Of a DNA stretch of 64,000 nucleotides, positions 35,851 through 49,500 are shown piece after piece. Position 1 is the first letter of the stretch. The number at the start of each line of letters is the position of its first letter. The stretch covers positions 4,062,446 through 4,126,445 of the forward strand of contig JANVCC010000077.1 of the NCBI GenBank assembly GCA_025345505.1. The letters are read 5' to 3'. The position numbers and the translations under genes are program-made. The notes under the pieces are model-generated. The model had not been told where the DNA came from. It searched no databases and saw only the letters and a list, made by a program, of their open reading frames with translations. Origin of the DNA: Todiramphus chloris collaris (taxonomy: Eukaryota > Chordata > Aves > Coraciiformes > Alcedinidae).

Positions 35851-38800
35851 AACAGTTTTTGTGTCACAGCCAACTTCTGTTTGCCCCTACACACACACAG
35901 CTACTGAAAATCCTGTCCTAACCATTGCTTTGCTTCCTCCTGTGCTGCCAGACTATACAACAGGAGCCATTCAGCGTTACATATTTATGTTGCACTCTCA
36001 TCATCCAGGAGCATGAGTGAAATAAAGCACAAACCCCTCTAACTCATCTCCCTCTATCAGGCAGGAAACTAGTATTTTATACATTGCTTTTTAAGGTGAA
36101 GGCTCACTTTCTCTCCATACAACATCCAGCCTGAGCAGACAAGGAAAACTGGATGCAGCATTGCTCTAGATTTTTTTAAACATTCCCTTCGGTCAGCGGT
36201 GCGTAACAGCACACCCATGCCATGCCACATTGCAAAGTGGTTTGACCATTAGAAGCTTCTCCTACAGACGTTTGTCAAAACAGCCCTCACTTTGCTCATT
36301 ATCCTTTCACCCTCACTTCTAGTGCACCTGACTGCATCACCTTTTCACCATTTAATTATTCCCTTTTCCACTCAAGCTAACGACCAAGGTTTGGCCTTGG
36401 ACCCCTTTGTCTGCTCCACAATAACTCATTAAAAAGTTGGTGTTCTATAAATGTGAGGGAAAAATAAAAAAAAAAAAGAGACAGACAACAAGAGATAGAG
36501 AGGCACTAAAAGATAAAACTGGAAATTATAAAACTACTCAGCGTATGCAAAGAACAAGATCAGTGTTGATTTCTAACCCTTCCAGACTAACACTTTTTTG
36601 CTCATCTGTCTTGAAATGGTTGTGTAGACAGCAATAGCACTCTGCTAGTCAGCAACATTTCATGAGCTTCCTAGCAGAGCTCAAAAAAAAAAAATTCAAA
36701 CAAGATAAAAGCATTTCTGTTAGACTCCTGTACAAAAAAAAAAAAGTCTGAGCTTTTCTCCATTTTCCATCTATTTCTGCTCTAAAATGGCAACAGGAAG
36801 CACTGCAATAGCTCTGAAAGGACCAATACTGTGCTTTCTCAACAAGTGCTTGTCTGTCACAGTGAAACAAACTTCCTGAGCATAAATTATTCATGTTCAA
36901 GGATAAAAGTATCAGAGTGGACAACCCAGAAGATTAAGACATTTCTTGCATCATGCCTTTCTCCTTCTGCAGGGCAGGCTGTTTCTGTTATTTAAAGCTA
37001 AGATTTGCCAAGAAAGTTAAACTCAGCCAAAACATCTACAGGTCTTTTTGGATCACTGTTTTGCTTCTCTCGCTATTACTGTTCATCATACAAAAAGCTG
37101 CTTTGACGTTTCTGCTTAATTCATTCAGATCAGGAACGCAAAATACAAGGGTTTCAGATAATCAGACACCCACAGACTCCAGAATGGGACTTCCATCACA
37201 TGGGAGATGGGCACTTGAACTCACTTCGGACCTTCTTAAATGCCAATCATGAGTGGCATGATGGAACCATCTTTGGTTTTGTTTTTTTAGGGGACAGGAA
37301 GGGATGCTTTTTTCATCAACTGCAATATTCTTTGAGTAGCTTAGGAAGTTTTTAATGCTCTTTAGTTCACACTATCACCCAGTGATGACAGGTAGGTACA
37401 GTTGCACAGGGTTGCACATATGGGGGACAGGAAGTAATAACTGGAGATGAACTGGGATAATTTTTTCCTAAAATATAACATTTGAGGAAGAGTATGTTAC
37501 AGATCTCCCTTTAGATGAATTAGATCATACATTTTTAGGTAGGTTAGTGAATTCTGCTTTTGCTTATATGCTCCTATTTACCACACAGATCAACTACATT
37601 AGCCACAGAAGTGAATCAGTTTCTACTCTGAATTAGGGGTCACTTTCACTCATTTCTGCATTTTCTATTGTTCTAGAATTTTTTTATAAAGTCAGTTAAG
37701 CCTGGCAAAGACACATTCCCAGCTCTCTGCAGCTAGCCTCTAGGCTGCTTTTTCCAAGTTTCTCATTTTGTATTTTGATACATGATTTGTACAAGATATG
37801 GTTTACCCCTTCATTAACTTGCCTCAAGTAGAGACAGTTGGATGGTATTAGGTCAAAAGCATTTGAAAAATTTTCCTGCTTTTTGGTTGATCTACTCAGT
37901 GAATCAATATTCTTCCTACTCAACCAGTTCTACTCTCAAGGGAAGTCAGATGTTCATAGTCCTGACCTTAAATATTGGCCCTTAGCCCATCACTTAAAAT
38001 GATAGACAGTAATTATAGAATTGGTAGACAGAACTGACAGTTGAGGGGAAAAAAGCGCAAAACAAAAACCAACTAAACAGGGAAAGTCAAAGACAAATGG
38101 AAAAAAAAAACATGGATACACTAAGATCTGGCTAACAGGATCTCACTAAGAGGGTAATATATTGCATTTTGCCTCTGGATCTGATAACTTTAAGAAAACT
38201 TATGTATGTTTCAGGCTGGAAATTCTAAATATAAAGAACTCTGATCCTGCATGTCAGACACATTATCCACTTCGCCTCAACTCTGCTAGTCAAACCACTG
38301 GAATCTCAAGAGTTCTAGTGCTACCGCTTTATTTATATTAATGTCATCAAAAAGATGCTAGCTGATACAGACTCAGACCCTATATTCCATGAAGAAAGCA
38401 CCTTACAAACTCCAGTTAGCACTATTGCCTCATTTATGATGAACAGAACTGTTTGCTGTGTTTTTTCTTTTTTCTTCTTTCCTTGAAGAAAAATGCAAGA
38501 GTGGTCATCTGAACTCTTCAGTATCACAGAAGCTATGTTCACACAGGGCAAGATTCAGAAGCCTTCAGTGATCCTGGCTACCCACTTCATTAAGACCCAG
38601 AAAGGACCAGGCTTGAATAAGGCTAGCAATCTTGTCTCCAGAAAGTCACACAGGTATTTTGAAGTATTTCCTTCTGTGCATCTATCCCTAGCTTTTGAAA
38701 AATTAAAATGCAGCTACAAATTTTTAAACCAGAATGGAAAAGCATTCTCCCCCAGCATCTCTGGGCCTGGGAAACATTTTGTTGGCATAATGCTGTCTGC

Positions 38801-41800
38801 AAGAAACACCCTATCCTAGCCTATAAAGCAAACACCGTCCTCAGTACTGCTAGAAAGTGCAATACAGCTACAGGCATTTTAATATAAAGCAAGTCTTTTA
38901 TGTTGCTACCTGCCTCTGACACCAGTAAAACTAACCAATGAAAATATGATGCATGTTCAGGATGTTTTTCCTCCTCACTCTCAACAACATATGCCATGAA
39001 ACACCCCTCTCATAATCCATAAACCCTTTGTTTCCTATTGGCCTGTCAGCTTACTGTCACACCACCAAACAAGGCTTTGGAGCAGTATTTAAGCCAGAAG
39101 CTGAGGCTTTACAGAAGTCTGTGAGAACACATTGAAAACAAATCCCTTCAGTAACTTAAGAGCGACCTTTCAATAGCAAACGGCAAATGTAGACTTTCTT
39201 GTTCTGATGATACTTTGAAAGAAAACAGCTACAATTTCCCAAAACAAAGTTCCCTTTTCCAAGGCATTTTCTGCACACTCAGGAGCATTTCTTAAGAGAA
39301 GTAATTACTCTGAGATCAATATAGCCAGCCTAGTAATGCTGTTCCTGGTCAGAGAAGAGCATGGTGAACTGACAGTTTTCAGTACTCAGGTAAAAAGACA
39401 TTTGTGATGATAATGGCTTTGCCATAATTATGTTTTACTAGGAGCACGGAAAAGGAGCTGCTCTTCCCATATATCCGAAAAAAATTCTGAAGGGTCAGTA
39501 AATTCTTCAACTTGAAATGGCCTATCAGTTCTGACAGGTAAACTTCAGTACATTTTTGTGTGCAACAATACAAGCTACAACACTGTGGACCTCAATTCAC
39601 ATGGACATCAGGACCTCATCCACTTTTTCCTCACATCCCACAAACAGATTTATACAGAAGACATTTTTTCAATTAACATAAACATGAATATGAAGTCCCT
39701 AAACCCTTCCTGACCCTTGCTGCAGAAGAAGGAGAATTTAGCGACAGTGAATTAAATTTGCTCTTTCAAGGACTCAAAGCGAATTAAGGTTGACAGGCAA
39801 GGAAAGAGATACTGCTTTGCTTAAAATCATTCCCCTGACATAGCTGAAAGCTCTTCCATGGTACTTATCTCTCTGCTTTGCAACTAAGCAGACAGAGCAA
39901 CACTGGAGACTGGAGCATTTGGTTGGCACATCAAGTATTTCTAAGCAAAACATGTCAGGTGCCTTCCCCAAGGTGATGTCCATCCACCTTTTCCACAATT
40001 TGAGCAGACCAGCTTTTAAAGCATACACCAAGTGGCCATGTGTCCTTCACCTGCAGATTGTTACCATGAACTTTATATAGAATAATCGGAGTTCCTTTGG
40101 CTGGACAGACGTGTCCTGTAGTATGTCTCCATACCCTTCGCTACATAAACACAACTCCAAGGTCTGTACTACTCATATCATATCTCAGTGTGATTTTGTA
40201 TATAAATCAATATAGCTAAAGCAAGAAACTCCCTGTGGATGTCATTAGAATTCAGTATAAGAGTATATTTTATTTGTATGTCACATTCCAATACATCTGT
40301 GAATGAAACTATTCTACACTAGTACAGATGCCTTCCTATTACTATCTCTAGAAATAAAAGAACTTGAAATTGAAATATTTACCCCTTCTGGGTGATGGAT
40401 TTTAACCCAATGCCTAGTTTAATTTACCATGTATGTCCTTCCTAGCAGATAAAGTAATTTTATTTCAGGTAGTGAAGGCTGTTTTGTTTTGGGCTTTTCT
40501 GGGAGTTGTTGTTTTGTGGCTTTGTTTTGTTTTTAAAGTTATATAGATAGAAAGTGTCACTGATAAGTTTTTTGAGGGTTTTTTTTTTTTTCTTTTTTTA
40601 TTAAGTCTTTGACTCTTATGACAAGATTTATGGCATCTCCAGCTTTTCAACAGAGAGGATTTTTTGATTCAATATCAAGCAAGCCTATCACAGGTCAGCT
40701 GAAGCGTGGATTTACTTTTAAAAAATGAGCAGAACTGCTTATTCATAAAAAAGTACCAACTTTATTTCAAATATCTTTGATATTTACCTTTAGATGTCAG
40801 TGTTATGGGACACTGGAAAAGTACAGTACAATACCTAGTCTGAAGATATATAGCCTGTTTCTGAACTGTCAGCCTCAATAATGAGAGTAGAAACAGAAAA
40901 TCTGAGTAAGGTGGTAGATTTTTGATGACCCCTCTCTTCCAACTCTGCAAGTGGGCAATTTAAGTTGGACTCTTACAGAAAAACCTCCAAAAATCTAGAT
41001 ATGATGGTGACTGAACAGCCCTTCCTCTTCAAACTCTTTCTCTTTCAAGCAGTTGATTTTCAACAGCTGTCCACTACATCAATAAAAATCTTTGAAACAG
41101 CTGGTCCAAAAGGAAGTACATCTCACCTGAAATAGAGACGTGGCAAGAATAAAGTTTGCAGATTGAACAGGCTTTCAAGTGTTCATGAGCTTTTTGTACA
41201 AGTATTAAAACATTATCCTCCATTTCCAGACCAAACTGCTACACAGAAAAATACCATTTACATGAGTGAAATCATACCTTCAGTCTCCCCTACCCTTTAA
41301 CTTTGTAAACAAACAGAAGAGCATCCAGAAAATCAGGGTTACCAGGATCAGTAGTTACAGTCTGATTCCAATGATTGTGTAAGCACTTCAGGAAACGTCT
41401 GTGTGGATACAATCTCCAAGAGATCTTAGGTCATTTGGAACGTAGAAGACATTATTCATTTTCCACAGTAGATGCTACTTGCTACTGAAGACAGAATTCA
41501 TCTGAGATCATTTTAGTTCTCTAAATGCTCATTGTCCAGTCTGAACTCATTGTGCAGACTCCCATTACACTCGATGTAGAAAGACAAGCAGCTCCAAAGG
41601 GCTCTCACACATCTGCTGGCATACTATCTGTAAGAGCATCCATATCCAACCTGCAGCTAGCTAAATCTTACATGTCCCAGTTGAATAGAGACTGATATTA
41701 AATACTAAATGAAATATTTCTAAACAAAAAAATGTTAGCACCTTGCATTGCAGAGCCATTGCTAGATATTTATACCTGACAGTTACACTTGACAAGTTTC

Positions 41801-42454
41801 CCTGTTGTAGGATTACTACTTCAGCCCGCATACTCCACACTATATAAAACTCAGAAATAGTTGCACATCAGCAGAAGTCAGAAGCTTAAATATACAGTTT
41901 GGTCTAGCAACCGCAGTACTTGAAGATCAATACATTTTTTTTTGAAGGCCAAGAAAGAGCAAGACCCCAGCACAAGACAAGAAAACACTCTCTTCTGGAT
42001 TTGATCTCAACTTGCCTTTCTCACCGTGTCGGACAATTCAGCAATACCAACATTGCAACAAGAGCAGAGTCAATGAAATGTCAACATACACAAGCCAAGT
42101 TTGAGAAGAATTCCCAATTCCCACTGATGTTAGCAACAAACTTCTCTTTCAAGTTAACTCTTATTTCAAAACCTAAGGGCACAGAGCGATATTAAGGCCT
42201 CGTTACCTTCACTAGAAAGTTCTGACATACCTTTAGTCTTGCAAGCAACATACCTGAGACAACTGCATTTGCTTCCCACATTTTAAGGAGATGTGTGGAG
42301 TCATTAATTGCTCTTTACTTGTTCTTGCCAAATTAGAACGAAGCTGCCTTATTTAACACAGCTGTAACTGATCAGAATAGATGTAAAAACAGAGGAAAAC
42401 AACCTCCTGTTAGATGACTAAAAGAGGTGCAACACACAAAGATTTGTAGAAGAC

Positions 42455-42489
42455 AAAAAAAAATAATAAAACAAAAAAAAAAAAAAAAA
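42455..42489 (+). repeat. A-rich run with AAT units
   Basis: A mixture of poly-A and AATAATAAAAC, ending in 17 A residues. There is no identifiable element upstream. Confidence 0.85.
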
Positions 42490-42791
42490 CCACCAAGAGA
42501 AAGAGAAGGCAGTCCTGCTTAAGTCCAAGACTACATATTCTGAAGAACTTGCCTCAATTACCTATTTGGCTACTAATTTTTCTGTCAAAACTAGGCCATC
42601 TACTTTCCCCTCTACTCCTGTTTCACCTTCTCCTCCAGGAAGAATGACAATGCCTTTGTGTTAAGCACACTAAAAATGATTAGCCTGATTTCACATGAAC
42701 TTGGATACTCATTGCAGTCTAGATATGACTACCCAGAACTCTGCATCAACTCATTTTCTTGCCAAAAATACTCAGTGAAGGTACATCTTTG

Positions 42792-42818
42792 CCTTTTTTT
42801 TTTCTTTCTTTCTTTTTC
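42792..42818. repeat. (TTTC)n pyrimidine run
   Basis: A poly-T run leads into about four TTTC units. This is a simple sequence repeat. Confidence 0.85.
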
Positions 42819-44644
42819 CCTAGCATGCTACACATTCCTAGAAGAAGGGGTCTAACTCTGGTGTTTGCAGAGCCCAGGATACAAAGCCCAGATAACAAAC
42901 AATGCAAAGAACAAATCCAAGTAGGGGCCTTTTGTGCACCGGTGCCTACATAGAAGCTCCCCAAAACTCAAGCGCTGTGTGAATATTTCATTCAGCAACA
43001 CTTAATTCAGCAGCAGCTGAGAACTCTGAAAATTAGGCAAAACTTTTTATTATTGAGGGATAAAATTAGTTTTTGTCCCACTTCACTCCCATCACTCCTG
43101 TCTCTGCCAAGAATGAATCCCTTAGAAACATTTCTTATGAAATGTTATCTACTCTAAAATAATTCTCCCAAGGAATAATTACTAAGGAAGAACTTCCATC
43201 TATATTTAATTAAAGCTGAAAAATTTTACCATAATCAAAGGTCATTTAGACCCTCCACCAAGAACTTAGCACATATTGCTGTTGGCAAATTTAAGGAAGT
43301 AGCCTGGGTTGGGTCGAATAGAACTGTGGGGAACTTTCTGTTGTACTTCATGAAAGAGTTTCAAGTGAGCAGCAGTCTCCACAACGTTTCTTTCTGCCTC
43401 TTAACCTAATGAAGGTCTGATCTACAGATCATTAGGAGTCACAATTCATTCCAGTAATCTTTGTGAGCATTGTATCAAGTTCAGCAGAAGCACTAATTCC
43501 ATGTCATGCTTTCAGACTAGCAAGGGAAAAGCCATCTTGCCAGCAGCATCAACAGTAAAGTCTATCCTCTTCAATGAGGACTGGATTTCAAAGGATGTTT
43601 ATTCCTCAGTAGAACTTCAGGTATCTTTGTGGAAAAACAGCTGTTGGTAATATCTGACATACACACCATAGCAAAGGAGGTAACTGACTTCAAAAATGCC
43701 AGTCCATTAGCAAGGCGTAATAGCAAAGTGTCAGTGAGGTCATGTAATGTTGGTGGAAAGTGCAACAATGGATGGAAGCAGGTGAAACCATGGACAGAGC
43801 AACATGGATGCAGTTCAACTCACAAGCACTGCAAACTTCAGGAAAAGGAGACTTAAGGCACATGAACTACAAAGCTCAAGAGGCATTTGTGTCCTTTCAA
43901 ACTGAACCATTTTCACCAAAACCAGAATTTTTCGGGCAGTTATTTCTAGTTATGTTTGGGGGTTTTCCCCTCCCTTTTTTTTTTATTAAGCATTAAATTT
44001 TTCTTTGCAAAGTTAGCACTTTTCACATGCATTAAAAGAACAAAAAGTTTAAAAATAGCTTTGTCAAACATCCAGTCAGGGTCCCTCAATCACTAGGCTG
44101 AGTCCCCTACAGCTCCAGTAGTGAGGCAGAGCTGGCTCAAAACCACTTACTGAGCAGCCCTCCTGAAATATGCAGAAATACCTTTTTGCACATTTTCGCA
44201 CATAGTAAGTCCTTCTCCATTAAGGCAGAATGCAGCTTGTGATGCATTCTCTGGGCTTACTGTTGTCACCTCACTCTTGCTCTTTTCGCATTATTCAGCA
44301 CCTCACACTGCGCTGCCCTTTCTTACTGTGGAGTGCTGCTGGATTTGTACTGCAGTGCTATTTGGTTTCCCTTCTTAAAAAAAAAAAAAGAAAGCAGGGG
44401 GTTCATTCTGTTTTTAAACAGACAGGCTTCTTGTATCTCTAGAAAATGCATGCTTGAATAGCCTCAGAATCAAGATCGTTATTTTCTTTTTAAATAGCCT
44501 GATAGATTATACTACTTTTTTTTTTGCTAGAGTTTGCAAAAAGCATGCAGTACTACAGTGGTGAATTCAAACCGTTCTCTCAGACAGGGTGGACTGAGTG
44601 CAAACTGGGAGAGCCAGGGAGTAAGAGACAGCCCACAACTACTG

Positions 44645-45265
44645 ATGACTGCTAGTAACCTGGGTGCTTTCCTTGATTTCAGCTGGATGCAAGCCCTGTG
44701 GGACAGGTTGCCTGGTATGTGGATTTTGTCACCAAAAGGAATTGTTCAGGTTGTGTGGCTCCCCACAAGTAGTTTAAAGCCGTCCCTTGAGGTACAGTGT
44801 AAACAATCTTTATTAATCTGTGAAAGTCTCAGGGTTTGGATTTCTCCTTTTCCTCAGAATTTCACTCACCCTGCTTATTCTTCCTCCCTCTGTCCAAACA
44901 TCCCCTTCCCCCCTCCTCCTGCAGATTCACCACCATCACCACACCTGTCCCGTTACTGCTCCCTTTGTCTCTTGCACACACCTGGGCCACACATCCCTTC
45001 AGTTCCAAAATTTATTTTGGTGGTTGTGTGGGCAGGAATGCTGATATTTACAACCCAAAGGCCCGTGACAAGGCACAGCGAGCCTCAAGAAACTACTGCA
45101 GGGATTGCTCCTGTTCTTTTGCTATGGCTTCCTTTTAAACAGCTACAGCTGCTCACCTGCAGCAAGCTGAAGTCCCATCTTAGACAGCAAAAGTGCACAT
45201 ACCACATACAGCATCCGTGTCCCTTGTCACATGCAGTAGGTGATGTTTACAGGCCAATTTTCTGA
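44645..45265 (+). other. Long unverified open frame, 206 codons
   Basis: This is the longest open frame outside repeats. It is open from 44534, but the first ATG in frame is at 44645, giving 206 residues to a TGA at 45263. The translation has a proline/serine-rich segment (FPPPPADSPPSPH) and one hydrophobic stretch (FILVVVWAGMLIFTT). No domain is recognised. The locus is locally richer in C and G than its surroundings, which lengthens chance frames. No splice context, promoter or poly-A signal supports a gene. It is more likely a chance frame than a coding sequence. Confidence 0.12.
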
Positions 45266-46205
45266 GCAGTTGTTTGCTGGTAACATTTTGTGAAGTAGGT
45301 TGTACTTATCAGGTAATAAAATACCAACAAGCACAAATGCTGCTGTAGCACCATGTTACATGCTCTGGATGTAGGATTTACACGACAGCTGAATAGGTAA
45401 CCTCTGCTCCTCAGCTATTCCATTGGCTCTAGGTGTTAATGCTGCACACGCATGAACAGAATCCAAAACTAAGGCCAAATCTGCCAGACATGAGCCAGCT
45501 CAACAGAGCTGGAATTTGTAGCAACTTTGGATCACAGATTTGAAGGTTTAGTTTGAATGAGGGAGGTTTTAATTTGGAAGCACTGGAACTCAAGGCAAGT
45601 TGACAAATCAAACCCCCAAATTCTAGCTCTTCAGGCTAGGAATAGTTAGCTCTTATATTAAATGTTCATGGCTATCCCGACAGAGGAATAGATGGTACAG
45701 TGTTGCTTATTCTGACCCACATGATGATGTCTTCTATAGACACATAACAGCAGAGCTCTCTGCAGTGAGGTCTCAAGCCAAGTAACCCGACTCCAGCTCA
45801 ATGATGTAACACTGCTTCCTTAAACTTCTCTCCTTCCTACCCCACCTTGAAGGGACCATCTTTATGGGAGAAGGTCTGATAGGCCACTGATTGCTTCTCG
45901 ATGACACATACCTCCAGGAGCTCCCAGTGATATTGTCAGAGTGGTGGTAACTGTATAAAGATGTCTCCTAAGGTGTGAAGCCATGGGGGCCAATACAGGA
46001 CCTGCAGGACCTCAGCAGACCAGACTGACCAAGCTGAGCACTTGTACAAATACTAAGCTCATATGAAGCTGCACACATTAATAAGCACTTTGTTCTATTC
46101 CCAAACACAGCTCTTCAGTGGGTGTTCCAACAGAGTTCAAGGCTGGGTCATGGTCTTTCGCCATAAATAAGAAAGCTGAGGCACAAAGACAAATCAGCTG
46201 TCTTC
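45266..46205. other. Unique non-coding DNA, no gene recognised
   Basis: Unique sequence without a recognisable gene. A weak MIR-like phrase ('gaaagctgaggcacaaagac') lies near 46170 but is too short to call. Confidence 0.6.
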
Positions 46206-46575
46206 TCCCATGAGACATCACAGAGTCACACTGAATGTTAAGGGTTGGAAGGGACCTCAAAAGATCATACAGACCAACCCCCTGCCAGAGCAGGGCCACC
46301 TAGAGCAGGTCACACAAGAACATATCCAGGCAGGTTTTAAATGTCTCCAGAGGAGACTCCACAACCCCTCTGGGCAGCCTGTTCCAGGATCTGTCACCCT
46401 CACTGGGGAAAAGTTTTTCCTTATGTTTCTGCAGAACCTCTTATGCTCCAGCTTGCATCCATTGCCCCTTGTCCTATCATTGGACATAACAGAAAAGAGC
46501 ATGCATAACTGTAACCTAGGTCCTCTGGGCACTACAATAAAGCTCCATCCAGTTGGAACCACTGAGAAGAAAGCA
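46206..46575 (-). mobile_element. CR1 LINE fragment, 3' end and ORF2 C-terminus
   Basis: The plus strand begins with the CR1 3' end ('agggttggaagggacctca', 'accccctgccagagcaggg'). It then reads 'cacaacccctctgggcag' and 'cagcctgttccaggatctg' and continues into ORF2. The minus-strand translation contains NDRTRGNGCKLEHKRFCRNIRKNFSPVRV, a clear CR1 C-terminal signature. It is the same 3'-end type as the copies at 1965 and 21000. Similarity fades after about 46500. It is inactive. Confidence 0.95.
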
Positions 46576-49500
46576 TATTCTCAAGAATAACAAACAAACA
46601 AAAAAGTGTTTTGGAGGTATGGGTCAAAACCAGAAGATTTACCATGAGTGGTTGTGCCTTCTTCACAACTGACGTGCTTTTCTTGATTTAGAACATTGCT
46701 GAATAATTAGTGGTTTGTTTTAGAATTTATCTGGCTACGGTTTTAATTATTTTGTACACTGTGTCCAGAAGCGCCTATCTTTAGAAAATGCTGCATTACT
46801 TCAAATTTCCTGGAGGACTTATTCTAATAACAGAACAGAGTACTTAATTTCCCACCTCTTGGGTAGGATGAGCAATCCTCAACTTGCTCTCAAGTAAAGA
46901 AAATGAAAGCTGGCCAGACATTTGCCTGACAACACCTTCTACTAGAAACCTATAAGTGCTTTAAAATATTTTCCATCTCTATGTGCAAGGCCCCACATGA
47001 CAGCTACATGATGAGTACATGATGAACCACCTGGTAAGAGTCCATGGCAAGGCTAGACTTCTATTACAAGCTATTGCTTTGTGTCAAGTTTCTAGGGCAT
47101 GTCTGTGGCCTTCTTCCCCACAAGAAGATTAGCTGCTCCAGTTACAGCAGGTCAGCAGACCCTAGCAGTCTGGACAACAGCAGTTCTGTGCTGAAATTCA
47201 TGATCAACTCAAATTCAGCCCATGCCAACAGACTTCTCTGCAGGATCTTTACACATGCTGAAAGGGCTTGCACTCAGTACGCAGCTGAAAGAAGCAATAT
47301 GGGAAATACTCAGCAGCATGGGCAAGACCAAGGTCATGAGCAGCATCTAAGAAACATGGACAGTCAGGGCAGTTCAGCCTCCCCACTCTCACAGAACCCT
47401 GGCACACCAGTGCCCTTGGGGGCCACAGGGAAATTCTAGACCACCCTCTGAGTGCTGTTTTTCTCTCCAGGATGCAGTGCAGGACTCATTCCTGCAAGCA
47501 GACCCAAGCAGGTAAGCCTGTACTAAACTTCACTGAGACCACCAGCCTGGGCAATCTCTGCTCCACAGACTAATTCATAGACATATCAGTCAGCATCTGC
47601 TTCCCACTACTAGAAGTCTACTGTTTTGTAGGGTAACCACCCTCTGATTAAGACAATTTACCACATGGGCAAAACTATTTTGTCTAGAAAGAACTGTCAG
47701 AGGCAGAAATCTGACCTCTCCTAGCTTCATTCCCTGCAGAAGTAAAAACGCATGGCTCTTCCGAGATAAAGGCTCAAAGCAATCTCACTCGCAGCACACA
47801 ACAATTAGATTAAGCACAGTGTCCAGATTATCTGCAGATAACACGCATTACCCTGGAGTGCAGATAGGCTAGGTCTCCCCAGCACCAACAGCTCAGCTGT
47901 CCATTTCCAAACAAGGATTGCTGCACAAAGAGTTCAGCAGTTAAATTAGCACAACCAGACAATCTAAAGACTACTGAATCTGAAGAAAAAAAAAAATCCC
48001 AGATAGATGTATAGTTAGGAGCATGATGGAGACCTGTTCTGAGGCTTCTGGTTAATTCTCCGACAAATAACACTGCTGAATGAAGCCATTCCTGCTCTGA
48101 GTATAACCAAATTTAAATTAATACAAAGCAATTTCTGCTGCTTCCAAGACAGAAGCACGGCAAACAAGCCAGAAGGGAAAGTTTTCTGCCAAGTTACTGG
48201 GTTCATTTACAAGGAAAACTTTTTTTTTTTCCCTCCATTCATCTTTCCAGACTTGGTGGGCAATCTGGCACTGTCCAATCCAGCTGTCCAGCCTGCAGAG
48301 CCAAAGGGAGACTCAGCTCTAAGACAGCAAAGGGATTTAATAACCAATTGCAAAATGCTTCCACCAAATGAAAGTCTGCCCCTTAAATGGCTCGAAACAT
48401 TTTTCATCTGCAGCCTCAATTCAGGAAATTAATCAAAACAACACAAACAACAGCAGATTCAGTTTCTGAACAGTAATACAAATATATGCAGGCAATACAA
48501 ATAATTCTTGCTGCTTTAGTCCCTGGAGATGCAACTGCATATATTACAAAAAGCTTAGATAAAAGTCGGTGTTTCCAAGCAATGAAATTGCTGCTATAAA
48601 CATCCCTGGATCCATTTATAGCTCTACTCTAAACAGCCCATCTCTTTCTTGTTTTGCTGTCAGGTTTCCAGTGCTTCTGTGACAGTCTTGACACTTTGTC
48701 TCACCTCTCCCCTTACCTGGGGCATAATTCAGGATTCCTTGGGCTCATCAACCAGGGCCATGTTCCCAGCATACCTCAGTGACCCTGCCCACATTAGCTC
48801 CCAGCTTACTTCCCTTTACATCCATCATGGCTTTACTTGCAAACACGAGTACCTTTGTAATACAAACTACCCCCAACTATCATTTACCATGTTGGGTCCT
48901 CGTTTTAAATCCTGGACACTTCTTCAATACAAATACCAAGGCAAGTTGATGCTGTGTTTCTAGTATTTCTGAATGATCCAGATACGAAGCAGTTAAAGAG
49001 CTGTTCAAAACTTCCTCTTTGAGCCTTAATAAAGAAGAATCCTTTCCTAAGACCCTTTTTGTGATTGACTGCTCTCCAAATATTTGAAGAAAATTACTAA
49101 CTGTTTGGGAAGTTTGTGTCAGAATAATTTGCAGGTGAAAACACTCTTAAAATGAGTTTTCCATAGATCATTTTCACATCCTCTTCCTTCTCTCCCTTCT
49201 GCATCTAAGAGATTTTCTTCCAGGGGGGTTAAAAATAAAATAAATTGAAAACCAAACCAACACCTGCCTAGTGAAGCTGACACATGGCATCCAAGCATTC
49301 TGATGGAAGCAAAGCACCTCCATTTCTTCCTCTCGGCTTCTCAACCTCCTTTCTTTTACATATACTCATGGATTACTGTGGAGATGGCCCTGCCTGCCTC
49401 CACCTCTGGCAACTCAGTTGGAAAGCTCTTCTTGGCCCCACTTTCTATCCACAGACAGATTGGGAATGGGGCATGAAGCTTTTATGTAAGCAGCAAGAGA

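Larger units (their letters stand above)
35851..44644. other. Unique non-coding DNA, no gene recognised
   Basis: About 8.8 kb with no recognised gene or interspersed repeat. It holds short A runs (about 36466, 36680, 36734, 38101), a T/G-rich stretch at about 40476-40601 including a T run, an A-rich run at 42455-42489 and a (TTTC)n run at 42792-42818. Short open frames on both strands look like chance frames. Confidence 0.62.

Noticed and set aside
46257-46562. 101-codon minus-strand frame
   Set aside because: It is CR1 ORF2 C-terminal remnant.
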